DNA from: Pseudomonadota bacterium
GTDB lineage: Bacteria > Campylobacterota > Campylobacteria > Campylobacterales > Sulfurospirillaceae
Assembly: GCA_017860615.1 (NCBI GenBank)
Contig: JAGDMU010000014.1
Span: 1-64,000, forward strand
DNA length: 64,000 bases
Direction: 5' to 3'
The notes beneath the pieces are model-generated. The model searched no databases. It was not told the origin of the DNA and saw only the letters and a program-made list of their open reading frames with translations. The position numbers were made by a program, and so were the translations under genes. Below, in pieces: positions 11,670-19,967 of this stretch. Each line of letters starts with the position of its first letter. The first letter of the stretch is position 1.

Positions 11670-11692
11670 AGAGGTGCTTTTAAAGCACCTCT
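11670..11692. terminator. Bidirectional terminator between ttdB and the GntR gene
   Basis: Perfect 11-bp stem (AGAGGTGCTTT / AAAGCACCTCT) around a single T in a convergent gap of 36 bases. On the minus strand it is followed by TTTCTCTTTTT, so it best fits the GntR transcript; the plus strand lacks a long T run. Confidence 0.7.
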
Positions 11693-11697
11693 GGTGA

Positions 11698-12351
11698 TTA
11701 GTTTTTGTAGTTAGAGAGGGTACTGTTCATACTGTAGATAATGTGTTGACGCATCGTTTCACATGCACCTTCATAATCTTTTTGAGTCAATTGCTCAACA
11801 ATTTTGTTATGATCTGCTAAAGAGATGCCTGCATACTCTTGTGCCGTTACCAAACGGTTCATGGATAAACCATTCCAAAGCAGAGAGAGGAATGATTTGA
11901 GTTTTTCACTGTCCGCTGCTTCCCAGATGGTCATGTGAAATGCTTGATTGGCAAGGTTGTAGGCTTCGGTGTCACCTGCGTCTTTGGCACGTTGTCCTTG
12001 CTTGTTGACGTTTTGAATGGCTTTGAGTGTTTCATCGTTCATGTTTTTACATGCTCTACGAAGTGCCTCTGTTTCAAGTAAAACGCGCATTTCGTAGTGG
12101 TCTTTAATGGCCTCTTCAGAGATGCCTTTGACAATGGCACAGCGATTTTGGCGAAGCTCCAAAAGTCCTTCATTGGCAAGAATTTGGAATGCTTCACGCA
12201 CAGGTGTGCGAGACATACCGACTTGTTCACCAACGCTATCAAGCGTGATGGATTGACCCTTGCTGATACCGCCAGAGAGGATCGAAGAGCGCAGTATGGA
12301 AGCTACCTGTTCACGAGCGGGTAACATTTGTACTTTTTTGAGATTGATCAT
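11698..12351 (-). CDS. GntR-family regulator, FCD (FadR/VanR) type
   Basis: 217 residues. Amino winged helix (LDSVGEQVGMSRTPVREAFQIL) and an all-helical FCD ligand domain from about residue 75 with its usual Asp/His metal or acid ligand residues (FHMTIW, DHNKI, RQHI). FCD regulators sense organic acids and usually act as repressors of neighbouring catabolic genes. It lies between the ttd genes and the LeuCD-like pair, so it probably controls both, through the palindromes at 8507 and 10108 and/or the inverted repeat in its own divergent promoter region. Confidence 0.88.
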   Translation of the reverse strand: MINLKKVQMLPAREQVASILRSSILSGGISKGQSITLDSVGEQVGMSRTPVREAFQILANEGLLELRQNRCAIVKGISEEAIKDHYEMRVLLETEALRRACKNMNDETLKAIQNVNKQGQRAKDAGDTEAYNLANQAFHMTIWEAADSEKLKSFLSLLWNGLSMNRLVTAQEYAGISLADHNKIVEQLTQKDYEGACETMRQHIIYSMNSTLSNYKN

Positions 12352-12427
12352 AAAATGCTCTTTATAATTCTATATTTATTTAAGTATAGCATGACAAGGC
12401 TATCTTTTCAAGAAAAGAGAGATTTTC

Positions 12428-12466
12428 TTTTTACATGTAACACTTTTTGGGAATTACACGTAAAAA
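12428..12466. promoter_or_regulatory. Inverted repeat in the GntR / leuC-like divergent promoter
   Basis: TTTTTACATGTAA and TTACACGTAAAAA face each other across 13 bases (12 of 13 positions pair). It lies 24 bases before the LeuC-like ATG in a 139-base divergent gap. It differs in sequence from the ttd operators, so it may bind a different protein or be a promoter-embedded operator for the GntR protein. Confidence 0.45.
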
Positions 12467-12490
12467 GATAAAGGCTCAAAAGGATCTAAA

Positions 12491-13741
12491 ATGCACGCGA
12501 TTGAAAAGTTGTTGGCGAAAAAAGCAGGCAAATCATCGGTTAAAACAGGTGAAATTATAAACTGTGAAGTTGATATGGCAGGGATCAATGATCTTTACCT
12601 TCAAACCTTGCGCTCTTTTTTTGAAATGGGTGGTAAAAGAGTACATGATCCAAGTCGTGTCATTATGTTTTTAGACCATTATGCTCCCGCTTCGACCATT
12701 ACCCAAGCAGCAAATCAGAAACAATTTAGAGAATTTTGTTGGGATCAAGGGATTGATCTTTTGATGGATATCGATCAAGGTGTATGCCATCAAGTGTTAG
12801 CCGATAAAGGTTTGGCGTATCCTGGTGAAATTGTTGTTATCACTGACTCTCACACGACAACACACGGCGCTTTTGGTGCGTTTGGAACGGGTGTTGGTGC
12901 AACGGATTTGGCGATTATCTTAGCGACAGGAAAGCTTTGGTTTAGAGTTCCCGAGATCATTAAAATCAACTTTGAAGGCAAACTTCCCAAAGGTGTTTAT
13001 GCCAAAGATGCCATTTTACATGCGATTGGTGAACTAGGAGCTGACTATGCTGTTTATAAAGCGGTTGAATTTGCAGGCTCTATGCTTACCCATCTTAGCA
13101 TTTCAGAGCGTATGGCACTGTGTAACATGAGTACCGAGATGGGTGCAAAAACGAGCTACATTCAGCCCGATGTTATTACGATGGCATTTTTAAAAGAGAA
13201 GGTGACGCGTCCGTATGAGATTTATCATACCGATGAGGATTTTGAATATGCAGCAGAAGTCACCTTTGATGTAAGCAAACTCACACCTCAACTTGCAGCA
13301 CCCTCTAGTGTCGATAATGTTTATGATGTGAGTCAGTTCATTGGTCGCCACATCGATCAAGCCTATTTGGGTTCTTGTACGGGTGGAAGAGCCGAAGATA
13401 TAGGCATTGCAGCCAAAATACTCTCAGGAAAAAAAGTGGCACCTCGTACTCGCTTTGTGATCGTTCCCGCTTCCAAAGGTGTTCTTTTAGAGGCGATGGA
13501 AAAAGGGTATGTGCAAACATTGGTGGAAGCGGGAGCAACGTTTGTAACGCCTGGGTGTGCGGCGTGTTTGGGGACACATGAAGGTATGATCGCTTCAGGC
13601 GAAACGTGCATTACCACCACCAACCGTAACTTCCCTGGGCGTATGGGCGATACGAAAGCGGAGATTTTTCTAGGATCACCCGCTGCTGTGGCTGCGGCAG
13701 CATTGATGGGTGAAATCGTTGATCCAAGGGATTATATTTAA
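12491..13741 (+). CDS. LeuC-type aconitase-family hydro-lyase, large subunit
   Basis: 416 residues, the short LeuC2/homoaconitase-type architecture. Cluster-binding cysteines are in GSCTGGRAEDIG and PGCAACLGTHEG (C-x2-C), with TDSHTTTHGAFGAFGTGVG in the first domain. The family isomerises or dehydrates 2-hydroxy acids: isopropylmalate, homocitrate, citramalate or 2,3-dimethylmalate. Beside tartrate genes and a GntR regulator rather than leuA/leuB, it is more likely a catabolic paralogue than the leucine enzyme. It forms a heterodimer with the next gene, twelve bases downstream. Confidence 0.8.
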   Translation: MHAIEKLLAKKAGKSSVKTGEIINCEVDMAGINDLYLQTLRSFFEMGGKRVHDPSRVIMFLDHYAPASTITQAANQKQFREFCWDQGIDLLMDIDQGVCHQVLADKGLAYPGEIVVITDSHTTTHGAFGAFGTGVGATDLAIILATGKLWFRVPEIIKINFEGKLPKGVYAKDAILHAIGELGADYAVYKAVEFAGSMLTHLSISERMALCNMSTEMGAKTSYIQPDVITMAFLKEKVTRPYEIYHTDEDFEYAAEVTFDVSKLTPQLAAPSSVDNVYDVSQFIGRHIDQAYLGSCTGGRAEDIGIAAKILSGKKVAPRTRFVIVPASKGVLLEAMEKGYVQTLVEAGATFVTPGCAACLGTHEGMIASGETCITTTNRNFPGRMGDTKAEIFLGSPAAVAAAALMGEIVDPRDYI

Positions 13742-13752
13742 AGGATAAGAAG

Positions 13753-14262
13753 ATGCAAAAAGTACTCAATGGAAACACATATGTTTTTGGAAATAATATC
13801 GATACCGATCAGATCTATCCAGGGCGTTTCGTAGAATTTACCGATGTGGAAGATGTGGCTAAATATGCTATGTTTGGAGCTGATCCTGATTTTACTAAAA
13901 AAGTTAAAAAAGGTGATTTTATTGTTGCAGGCACTAATTTTGGCTGTGGAAGCAGTCGGGAACATGCCGCGATTACTCTGAAAGCTGTAGGGGTTGGTGC
14001 AATCATTGCAGAGTCTTTCGCACGTATCTTTTACCGCAATGCGATCAATCTAGGTCTTCCTCTCATTGTCTGCCCTAACATCGCAAAAATGATCCAAACA
14101 GGCGATAGTTTAACCCTTGATTTGCACAGTGGAAAGATTAAAAATGAAAAAGGTCTTATTGCTACGGCTGAACCTATGTCGGAGTATGTGCTAAACATCT
14201 TAGAAAGTGGAGGTATAAAACCACTGATCAAACAGCAATTGGAAGCTCAAAATAACGTGTAG
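13753..14262 (+). CDS. LeuD-type aconitase-family hydro-lyase, small subunit
   Basis: 169 residues, swivel domain. Has DTDQIYPGRF at the substrate-specificity loop, GTNFGCGSSREHAAI (the catalytic SSREH) and ESFARIFYRNAINLGLPL. The specificity loop reads FVEF where characterised enzymes have YLRT (homoaconitase) or YLV-type (isopropylmalate isomerase), so the substrate is probably neither of those; 2,3-dimethylmalate-like acids are one option. Ribosome site AAGGATAAGAAG precedes the ATG. Confidence 0.8.
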   Translation: MQKVLNGNTYVFGNNIDTDQIYPGRFVEFTDVEDVAKYAMFGADPDFTKKVKKGDFIVAGTNFGCGSSREHAAITLKAVGVGAIIAESFARIFYRNAINLGLPLIVCPNIAKMIQTGDSLTLDLHSGKIKNEKGLIATAEPMSEYVLNILESGGIKPLIKQQLEAQNNV

Positions 14263-14389
14263 TACGAACTAACAGAGCATTCCAGTATTTTTACAAGTAA
14301 AGATTTTGTTTACCTAACTCTTTAAGTTTTTAATGCTTTAAGTTATGCCGTTATACAATGAAGCAAGAACGGAAAAAAGGAGTGAAGTG

Positions 14390-15067
14390 ATGCTACGAAA
14401 TGCAATGATATTCGCGCTATCTTTACTGATCCTCAGTGGCTGTACAAGCAAGGATGAGGAGAAAAAAACGGCTCATGAACAAAAGACTCAAGACATTGAT
14501 GTCGGGCTGAAAAATGCTATAAAAGCGGAAGTTTTAAAGAGTATCAACGATCCTAAGTCGTATCAAGAACTTTCATGGAAAAAGATGCAAAGTGGCGACG
14601 TCGTGAGTTCCCGTATTGGGAAAAAAGTTATTTTTATTGCGCATTCATTCAAGGGTAAAAATATTTATGGTGGCACAATCGAAAAAGAAAATATCTACTT
14701 TATTGGAGAAGAGAAGCCTAGTCTTATTATTGATTTTGATGTGAAAGTCGCATTTGAAGAGTTTTTGGCTAACAAAAGCATCATAACACTCTTTTCGACG
14801 AGTATGTGGGATATTGAAAGATTACACGCAGAATATAAAAAAAGTGCAACAGATCCTGATGCAAAAGAGACTATCAAAGATTTTATCTATTCGATCAAAC
14901 GCTTTAGTAAAGCAGATCAGGATTTTTTAACAGACTCGATTTCCAATGCAAACAACCCTCTCTCCATTGCAAAAAATGTAGCACTTTTTTTAACGATAAG
15001 ACTCTTTCCTGAGTTAATAGAAGAGTTACTTTTTAACGAAATAACCTATAACGGAAAATATAAATAA
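14390..15067 (+). CDS. Predicted lipoprotein of unknown function
   Basis: The start is placed at the ATG behind AAAAAAGGAGTGAAG, giving 225 residues. A type II signal peptide ends in the lipobox LILSGC, so the mature protein would be lipid-anchored at about Cys18. The rest is charged and soluble, about 200 residues with no motif I recognise. Ten bases separate it from the Hcp-like gene, which suggests joint expression. Confidence 0.7.
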   Translation: MLRNAMIFALSLLILSGCTSKDEEKKTAHEQKTQDIDVGLKNAIKAEVLKSINDPKSYQELSWKKMQSGDVVSSRIGKKVIFIAHSFKGKNIYGGTIEKENIYFIGEEKPSLIIDFDVKVAFEEFLANKSIITLFSTSMWDIERLHAEYKKSATDPDAKETIKDFIYSIKRFSKADQDFLTDSISNANNPLSIAKNVALFLTIRLFPELIEELLFNEITYNGKYK

Positions 15068-15076
15068 GGAGCTACC

Positions 15077-15706
15077 ATGAAAAAATTTTTACAACTTTTA
15101 TCTTTTTTAGCGCTTAGTGCGCAACTATCGTATGCAGATGATTTACTGGATGGAATTGCGGCATATGAGAAGAGTGACTACGGCAGTGCCATTACGCTTT
15201 TTCAAAGTGCGTGCGAAGCAGATAATGCTGAAGCATGTTATAACCTTGCTACTATGTACGATGCAGGGCTTGGCGTTTACAAAGATGATGTAAAAGCCGT
15301 TACGCTGTTTACCAAAGCGTGCGATGGTGGGTTTATCGATAGTTGCTATAACCTCGGCATGATGTACGACTCAGGCGAAGGCATTGCCAAAGATGCGCTT
15401 AAAGCTTTTACACTTTTTTATAAAACCTGTGAAAGTGGTCATACGAGAGGTTGCTACAATGTTGCTTTGATGTCTTACAAAGGTCAAGGTGTTCAAAAAA
15501 ACTACCCAAAAGCTATTGAGCTGTTCCAAAAAACCTGCGATGAAGGCTATGAAAAGAGTTGTTATAATTTGGGCGTCATGTACCATAACGGTGAAGGTGT
15601 GACTAAAAATTTAGATAAAGCATTGGAACTTTACAAAAAAGCATGTGAACAAAATCTCTCAATTGCCTGTAAAAACTATGGAAAACTAAGAAACGAGATG
15701 CAGTAA
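15077..15706 (+). CDS. Secreted Sel1-repeat, Hcp-like cysteine-rich protein
   Basis: 209 residues with a Sec signal peptide (cut after SYA). Five Sel1-like 36-residue repeats follow, each with the pattern YNLGxMYxxGxGVxKD and a pair of cysteines spaced to form a disulphide across the helix pair (ACEADNAEAC, ACDGGFIDSC, TCESGHTRGC, TCDEGYEKSC). This is the architecture of Helicobacter cysteine-rich proteins. It should be periplasmic or secreted and bind partners rather than act as an enzyme. It is the last core gene before the first island. Confidence 0.88.
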   Translation: MKKFLQLLSFLALSAQLSYADDLLDGIAAYEKSDYGSAITLFQSACEADNAEACYNLATMYDAGLGVYKDDVKAVTLFTKACDGGFIDSCYNLGMMYDSGEGIAKDALKAFTLFYKTCESGHTRGCYNVALMSYKGQGVQKNYPKAIELFQKTCDEGYEKSCYNLGVMYHNGEGVTKNLDKALELYKKACEQNLSIACKNYGKLRNEMQ

Positions 15707-15731
15707 ATCGTTAAGGGAAAAGTTAAAAAAG

Positions 15732-15754
15732 TGGCGGGCAGAGGGGGATTCGAA
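15732..15754. repeat. Left attachment site of the first island
   Basis: 23-bp copy of the 3' end of tRNA-Ser(GGA), starting TGGCGGGCAGAG and ending GATTCGAA, 26 bases after the Hcp-like gene. It matches 20968-20990 exactly and then diverges on both sides, which is how a distal att site left by tRNA-directed integration looks. Confidence 0.85.
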
Positions 15755-15841
15755 ATTTAATCCCTCTTTATAAAAAGCCCATAAAAGCGAAGTTTCTAGT
15801 AACTCTTTTGTATAATATTAGCTTCTTTTAGCCTCTGTGTA

Positions 15842-15861
15842 TGGCACCATAATGGCACTAT
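15842..15861. repeat. Possible integrase arm site, left end
   Basis: GGCACCATAATGGCACTATG region, itself a short direct repeat of GGCAC. A similar stretch (14 of 18 positions, CACCATAGTGTCACTGGG) lies at 20907-20924 just after the integrase stop. Similar short sites inside both ends of an element are typical arm-type integrase sites. Confidence 0.4.
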
Positions 15862-15871
15862 GCATTTAAAT

Positions 15872-16189
15872 TTATAAATAATCTGCTCTTGGTGGGGTAA
15901 AAACATCTACGACCTCACCTGCTTCTATAATTTCGATACAGTGTAGAACATTTGCTGGAATAGTATAGGCATCTCCATATTCTAAGATTTGGTCAAAATC
16001 ATTGAATTTTAATCGATATTTTCCAGAAACAACATACCCACTTTGCTCATTTGGGTGTGCATGCATTGGAACATTATCGGTTGTTTTATAGAGCATTTTT
16101 GTTACCATCGACTTTTCACCATGCGATAGAACAACAAAATCAACTCCTAAAAATGTTTTGTAAACTGCATGTTCTTTTTTTCTAATCAT
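15872..16189 (-). CDS. Small cupin-domain protein
   Basis: 105 residues, a single conserved beta-barrel. Cupin motif 1 is seen in MHAHPNEQSGYVVSGKYRL (H-x-H and Glu) and motif 2 in PANVLHCIEIIEAGEVVDVF with the third His. It could bind a metal and a small ligand. It is last in the LysE-AraC-cupin run, with an AAAAAGGAAAG ribosome site; it may act as a sensor or modify the compound exported by LysE. Confidence 0.8.
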   Translation of the reverse strand: MIRKKEHAVYKTFLGVDFVVLSHGEKSMVTKMLYKTTDNVPMHAHPNEQSGYVVSGKYRLKFNDFDQILEYGDAYTIPANVLHCIEIIEAGEVVDVFTPPRADYL

Positions 16190-16201
16190 TTTCTTTCCTT
16201 T

Positions 16202-16984
16202 TTAGAATCTGTTTTGAGATAAATATTCATAGGCTGTAATTCCATACATTCGTTTAAAATGCCTATTTAGATGAGATAAATCTGTAAACCCAAATTCAAC
16301 AACTGTTGCATATAAATCTTTCGATACATCAAGATATGTTTTAGCATGTATTAATTTAGAATTTAAAAAATATTGATATGGAGTAATGCCTGTATTTGTT
16401 TTAAAAATGCGAATAAATTGAAACTTTGAAAGGTTGAATTCTTGTGCAATCGCGTCAAGATTTAAAATATGTTCAAGATCATTGAAAATAATTTCTTTAG
16501 CTTTTTTAATCGTTTTATCTTCATGTTTGTAGTGTGAAAAAAGGTTTTTTGTTGCAAAATGATCTACGACATGTAAAATGAGTTCATGACATAATGCTTC
16601 ATCTTTTTCTTCTAAAATGGCAGATGTAAGATTCATGATAGCATGTTTCAATCTCTCTTCATATACGATAGGCGAAGAAAATCGAATAGATTCTTTTTCA
16701 CAAAGCGCTTCTAAAAAGAACTCTGGCTTGATGTAGAGCATTACATACTCTAGTCCATCCTCATATTGCCCAGCTCGACCATCATGGACTTGCTCAGGAT
16801 TAAAAAGCATTACGCCATTTTGATAACATGCTTGGGAAGTGCCTTCCAAATCATATGCTTGAATACCTCGTAGGGTCACGCCTAAAGCATACTCTTCATG
16901 AGCATGTTTTTTGTAGGAAAATTCTTTGAAACTTGCCGATAATGCTGTAATCCCCAATCGATTTTTATATATAAATTTATCCAT
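16202..16984 (-). CDS. AraC-family regulator with cupin-like sensor domain
   Basis: 260 residues. The amino half is the AraC-binding beta-barrel (HAHEEYALGVTLRG, FNPEQVHDG). The carboxy 100 residues hold the two helix-turn-helix units of the AraC DNA-binding domain (LDAIAQEFNLSKFQFIRIFK; FGFTDLSHLNRHFKRMYG). Such regulators next to LysE exporters usually activate them when the exported amino acid or analogue accumulates. Two bases separate it from the lysE gene, so they form an operon. Confidence 0.88.
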   Translation of the reverse strand: MDKFIYKNRLGITALSASFKEFSYKKHAHEEYALGVTLRGIQAYDLEGTSQACYQNGVMLFNPEQVHDGRAGQYEDGLEYVMLYIKPEFFLEALCEKESIRFSSPIVYEERLKHAIMNLTSAILEEKDEALCHELILHVVDHFATKNLFSHYKHEDKTIKKAKEIIFNDLEHILNLDAIAQEFNLSKFQFIRIFKTNTGITPYQYFLNSKLIHAKTYLDVSKDLYATVVEFGFTDLSHLNRHFKRMYGITAYEYLSQNRF

Positions 16985-16986
16985 TT

Positions 16987-17580
16987 TTACTCAATGTAAT
17001 CCAGTATGCCTGAAATAATAATAGCAGTGTATAATAAAAATAGTGCCATTATAAAATTAATACTTTTTTTGTAATGGTGTAAAAAACGGGTTATTAAATT
17101 ACCAAAGACAATCCATGAAAAAAACGAGAATGCTCCAATGGCTGTAATGATACAGACAAAGAACATTAATGTATCATAGGATGTGTAGTAAGGCATAATA
17201 AAGCTTGGAAAGATCGTTATACAAAAAAGAATCCCTTTTGGATTAACTACTTGTACAAAAAATCCTGCTTTAAATGAGCCAAACTCATTTTTTGACGTAA
17301 ATGCATTATCCATTCTTGCAACTTGATATGCTAAATAAAGGATATAGATACTGCCTATCCATTGCATTACAAAAATGATGCTAGGAAGGATTTTTGCTAG
17401 CATTGAATTGAGTAAGGCGGATAAAGTAAGTATCATTCCAAAAGCAACTGTTGAGCCGTAACAAAATTGCAATGCTTTTTGTATACCATGATTATGAACG
17501 GTAGATAATATCATGATATTATTTGGTCCAGGAGTTATTGTCATAAGCAGGCAATAAAAAAGAAAAAATGATAGATTCAT
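16987..17580 (-). CDS. LysE/RhtB-family amino-acid exporter
   Basis: 197 residues, six predicted membrane helices. The amino-terminal signature ITPGPNNIMILSTV is the LysE/RhtB family motif, and VVNPKGILFCITIFPSF the second family landmark. It would export an amino acid or derivative from the cytoplasm; the substrate is unknown. First gene of the cargo operon with an AraC regulator and a cupin. Being inside the tRNA-bounded element, it is mobile cargo. Confidence 0.87.
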   Translation of the reverse strand: MNLSFFLFYCLLMTITPGPNNIMILSTVHNHGIQKALQFCYGSTVAFGMILTLSALLNSMLAKILPSIIFVMQWIGSIYILYLAYQVARMDNAFTSKNEFGSFKAGFFVQVVNPKGILFCITIFPSFIMPYYTSYDTLMFFVCIITAIGAFSFFSWIVFGNLITRFLHHYKKSINFIMALFLLYTAIIISGILDYIE

Positions 17581-18195
17581 GAACGCATATCCTCTAAATT
17601 TTAAAGGTTCATTATATTACGTTAAGATTCTTTTTGCATAGTACATTATTGCAAGCTTTTATTTACATCTTAGAAATATCCATCTTGACAACTTTCAAAA
17701 AAAATATTAAAATCTTCGCATGCCAATATTATTGGTAAATTCATGGTTCCATCTGAACCGAACAAGGTCGCTAGAACACAATAGTAAAGTACAATTAAGA
17801 GACACTCAGAACAATTCAGGCACATTAGTCAGATTCGGCAAAAGTACAGCATAAGCTAAAAGAGAAGCCACAAAAAGACATCAAGCCAACTCAAAACAAA
17901 TATATCTCACAAAAACAAATCAATCAATTCAAAAAGACCAAATTATTATCCATTGTCACATCATGCGCACGCATTTTTGCGAATTTGGGACTGTGTCCCC
18001 ATAGAGCAGAAAAGCGAAGCCTTTTAACTTTATCACTACAGCTTGTCTGTAGGGACAACAACGAGCTATAACGTTTAGTTGCAAAGATAAGGTTATCGAG
18101 GCGTTAGCCTAAAGGGGGTAGATAGTATATACCCCCTTAAATATGACAAATAGGATAATACTCGGATTGTGTGGAACCTCATTATTGAGGTTTAA
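17581..18195. other. Gene-free region with hairpins, candidate replication origin of the first island
   Basis: 615 bases without a convincing gene. It holds two clear inverted repeats: CTACAG / CTGTAG at 18036-18052 with a five-base loop, and AAGGGGGTA / TACCCCCTT at 18112-18138 with a nine-base loop. They lie just before the Rep-like gene, the place where a double-strand origin would be expected. No promoter is certain. The left part (17640-17960) is simply AT-rich. Confidence 0.4.
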
Positions 18196-19602
18196 ATGTT
18201 TAATAAAAAAAGTGTTGTCTCAACTTCAAATGAGATACTGGTGTCGGAAAATGTTTCCCTTTCAAAGGGCTATAATTTTAAAACTATAAGCGGTGTGGAC
18301 ACACTCTATTGCTATTATCCAAGTAATGAAGTGTATCGTGATTTTTTTGAATCTATAGTAAATGAAATACTGGAAGCTAAAGAGTTAAACGGTGGGTTCA
18401 TCCCTAAAGACACTCTCCGCATTGTCATAGGTGATAAAGAGTTTTTCTTCAATGGCGTGAGTAAAGGTTTTTACTTTTTTATTGATACTTCTCGTTGGTT
18501 TCGTATTGGATTAAAACATCCCTCTAAAAATACCAACCTCTTAGATATTCAAGTGCAATGTGAAGCAACGGGCATCTATTTATTAGGGCTTGTAAACCTT
18601 ATACATCATATTGAAGCCCTCCTCTGCCCTATTGCGCTTCTTAAATCAGAACTAACACGCATTGATGGCAATATTTTTGTACAGTTTGATCTAAGTTCTG
18701 TCATTGAAAAAGACTTTATTGTCAGTAAAAAGCGCAAACATAGACGAGAAGATGGCGGACGAAGAGGCTATCAATCGCTCAAAATCGGTGATAATCCTTT
18801 TTTAGCACGTTTTTACGATAAAAGAATAGAGCTTATTGGTAAAGAAAAACGCTCGTTAATGGAAGCCTATTTCGTTTTTCATGGCTTTGATCTTAATAAA
18901 CCGATTTGGAACTTTGAGTTTGAATGGCATCGTGATTTTTTTAAACGCTATGGTATTAGAACTGTAGAAGATGGACTTAAAAACGTAGAGATGCTATTTC
19001 ATTATTGTATGAAAATCATCCGCTTTGTGGATAAAACGACCCTCTCCGAAAAAGATTTAATGGCTAACCGCTTACATCGTGCTAAAACACATCCTTTATG
19101 GGAGTATATCGACCAATCTTATACCTTTAATGCGATTCCTCAATCATACGAAGCATTGGAAAAGATCATCCCTAAAAAGAGTGTTTATGATTCCAAAGTA
19201 TTTATGACAGAGTTTGAGTGTCTTCTTAATAAAGGCGTTGAAAATGATGTCTATTTATCACAAGAGGATGTGAAAGAGTTATTAAAGCGAAGTGGTCTTT
19301 GGCTTACCGAGCGCACTAAAAAGCTCTTAAGACCTTTTAAACCACTTCCTCTTTCAATAGATGGTATAAACTATGTCCTCTCAAAAAACAACACTCCTAT
19401 TAAAACCCTACCTTTAAATTTAACGCCAATAAGCACCCATGATTTAAAACAATGTGAAGATTCGCTCCTAACTGCGTTACACATTGAAATGGGTGAAAAA
19501 GATGGGGATATTTCTTTGATTATTAAAAACCTCAAAGCCATCGAGGTAGAAATAAAAAGCCGTAAGTATGAGCAAAGCGAGCTTGAATTATGGCAAGCAT
19601 AG
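18196..19602 (+). CDS. Rep-like replication initiator
   Basis: 468 residues. The middle carries LTRIDGNIFVQFD, LARFYDKRIEL and IWNFEFEWHRDFF, a layout seen in rolling-circle initiators of the Rep_trans / filamentous-phage type, where acidic residues bind metal and a Tyr attacks DNA. I cannot fix the catalytic Tyr with certainty. It would nick an origin on the excised element. The upstream hairpins support this; the following HTH gene overlaps its stop by 13 bases. Confidence 0.6.
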   Translation: MFNKKSVVSTSNEILVSENVSLSKGYNFKTISGVDTLYCYYPSNEVYRDFFESIVNEILEAKELNGGFIPKDTLRIVIGDKEFFFNGVSKGFYFFIDTSRWFRIGLKHPSKNTNLLDIQVQCEATGIYLLGLVNLIHHIEALLCPIALLKSELTRIDGNIFVQFDLSSVIEKDFIVSKKRKHRREDGGRRGYQSLKIGDNPFLARFYDKRIELIGKEKRSLMEAYFVFHGFDLNKPIWNFEFEWHRDFFKRYGIRTVEDGLKNVEMLFHYCMKIIRFVDKTTLSEKDLMANRLHRAKTHPLWEYIDQSYTFNAIPQSYEALEKIIPKKSVYDSKVFMTEFECLLNKGVENDVYLSQEDVKELLKRSGLWLTERTKKLLRPFKPLPLSIDGINYVLSKNNTPIKTLPLNLTPISTHDLKQCEDSLLTALHIEMGEKDGDISLIIKNLKAIEVEIKSRKYEQSELELWQA

Positions 19603-19967
19603 AAGAAGATTTAGAGGAATTAAAAGCACTCATTATGGGCTATGCAAAACCATTAATGACCGTTGAAGAGGTTGCAAGTTATTTGCGCCTCTCCCCACAT
19701 ACAATAAGGCATAAAATTGCCGATCAAACTTTTATTCTTGGAGTTCATTATTCAGATAAAGCAGGTAAAATACTATTTGCAAAAGAGAAACTGGATACTT
19801 GGCTTTGGGAAACAACTCAGGAGTCAAACAATGTCAGTATTCAAAAAAAACAATCGGGTGTGGATAGATTTGTTCGCCAATGGAGCGAGAATCAGAAAGT
19901 CTACAGGTCTAGAGTGGACAGCCTCCAATGTCAAAAAGGTCGAAAAAGAGCTGATACCTCAGCTTAG
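19590..19967 (+). CDS. Helix-turn-helix protein, excisionase-like
   Basis: 125 residues. LMTVEEVASYLRLSPHTIRHKIADQTF is a MerR/excisionase-type helix-turn-helix (HTH_17), followed by KAGKILFAKEKLDTWL, the usual wing and anchor. It could direct excision or repress the integrase. The last 45 residues overlap the integrase gene by 137 bases in another frame and look less protein-like, so the functional part is probably the first 75 residues. Confidence 0.7.
   Translation: MASIEEDLEELKALIMGYAKPLMTVEEVASYLRLSPHTIRHKIADQTFILGVHYSDKAGKILFAKEKLDTWLWETTQESNNVSIQKKQSGVDRFVRQWSENQKVYRSRVDSLQCQKGRKRADTSA

Noticed and set aside
19717-19830. Amino extension of the first integrase
   Set aside because: It overlaps the HTH gene core and lacks a ribosome site; the ATG at 19831 is preceded by CTCAGGAG and starts the typical fold.
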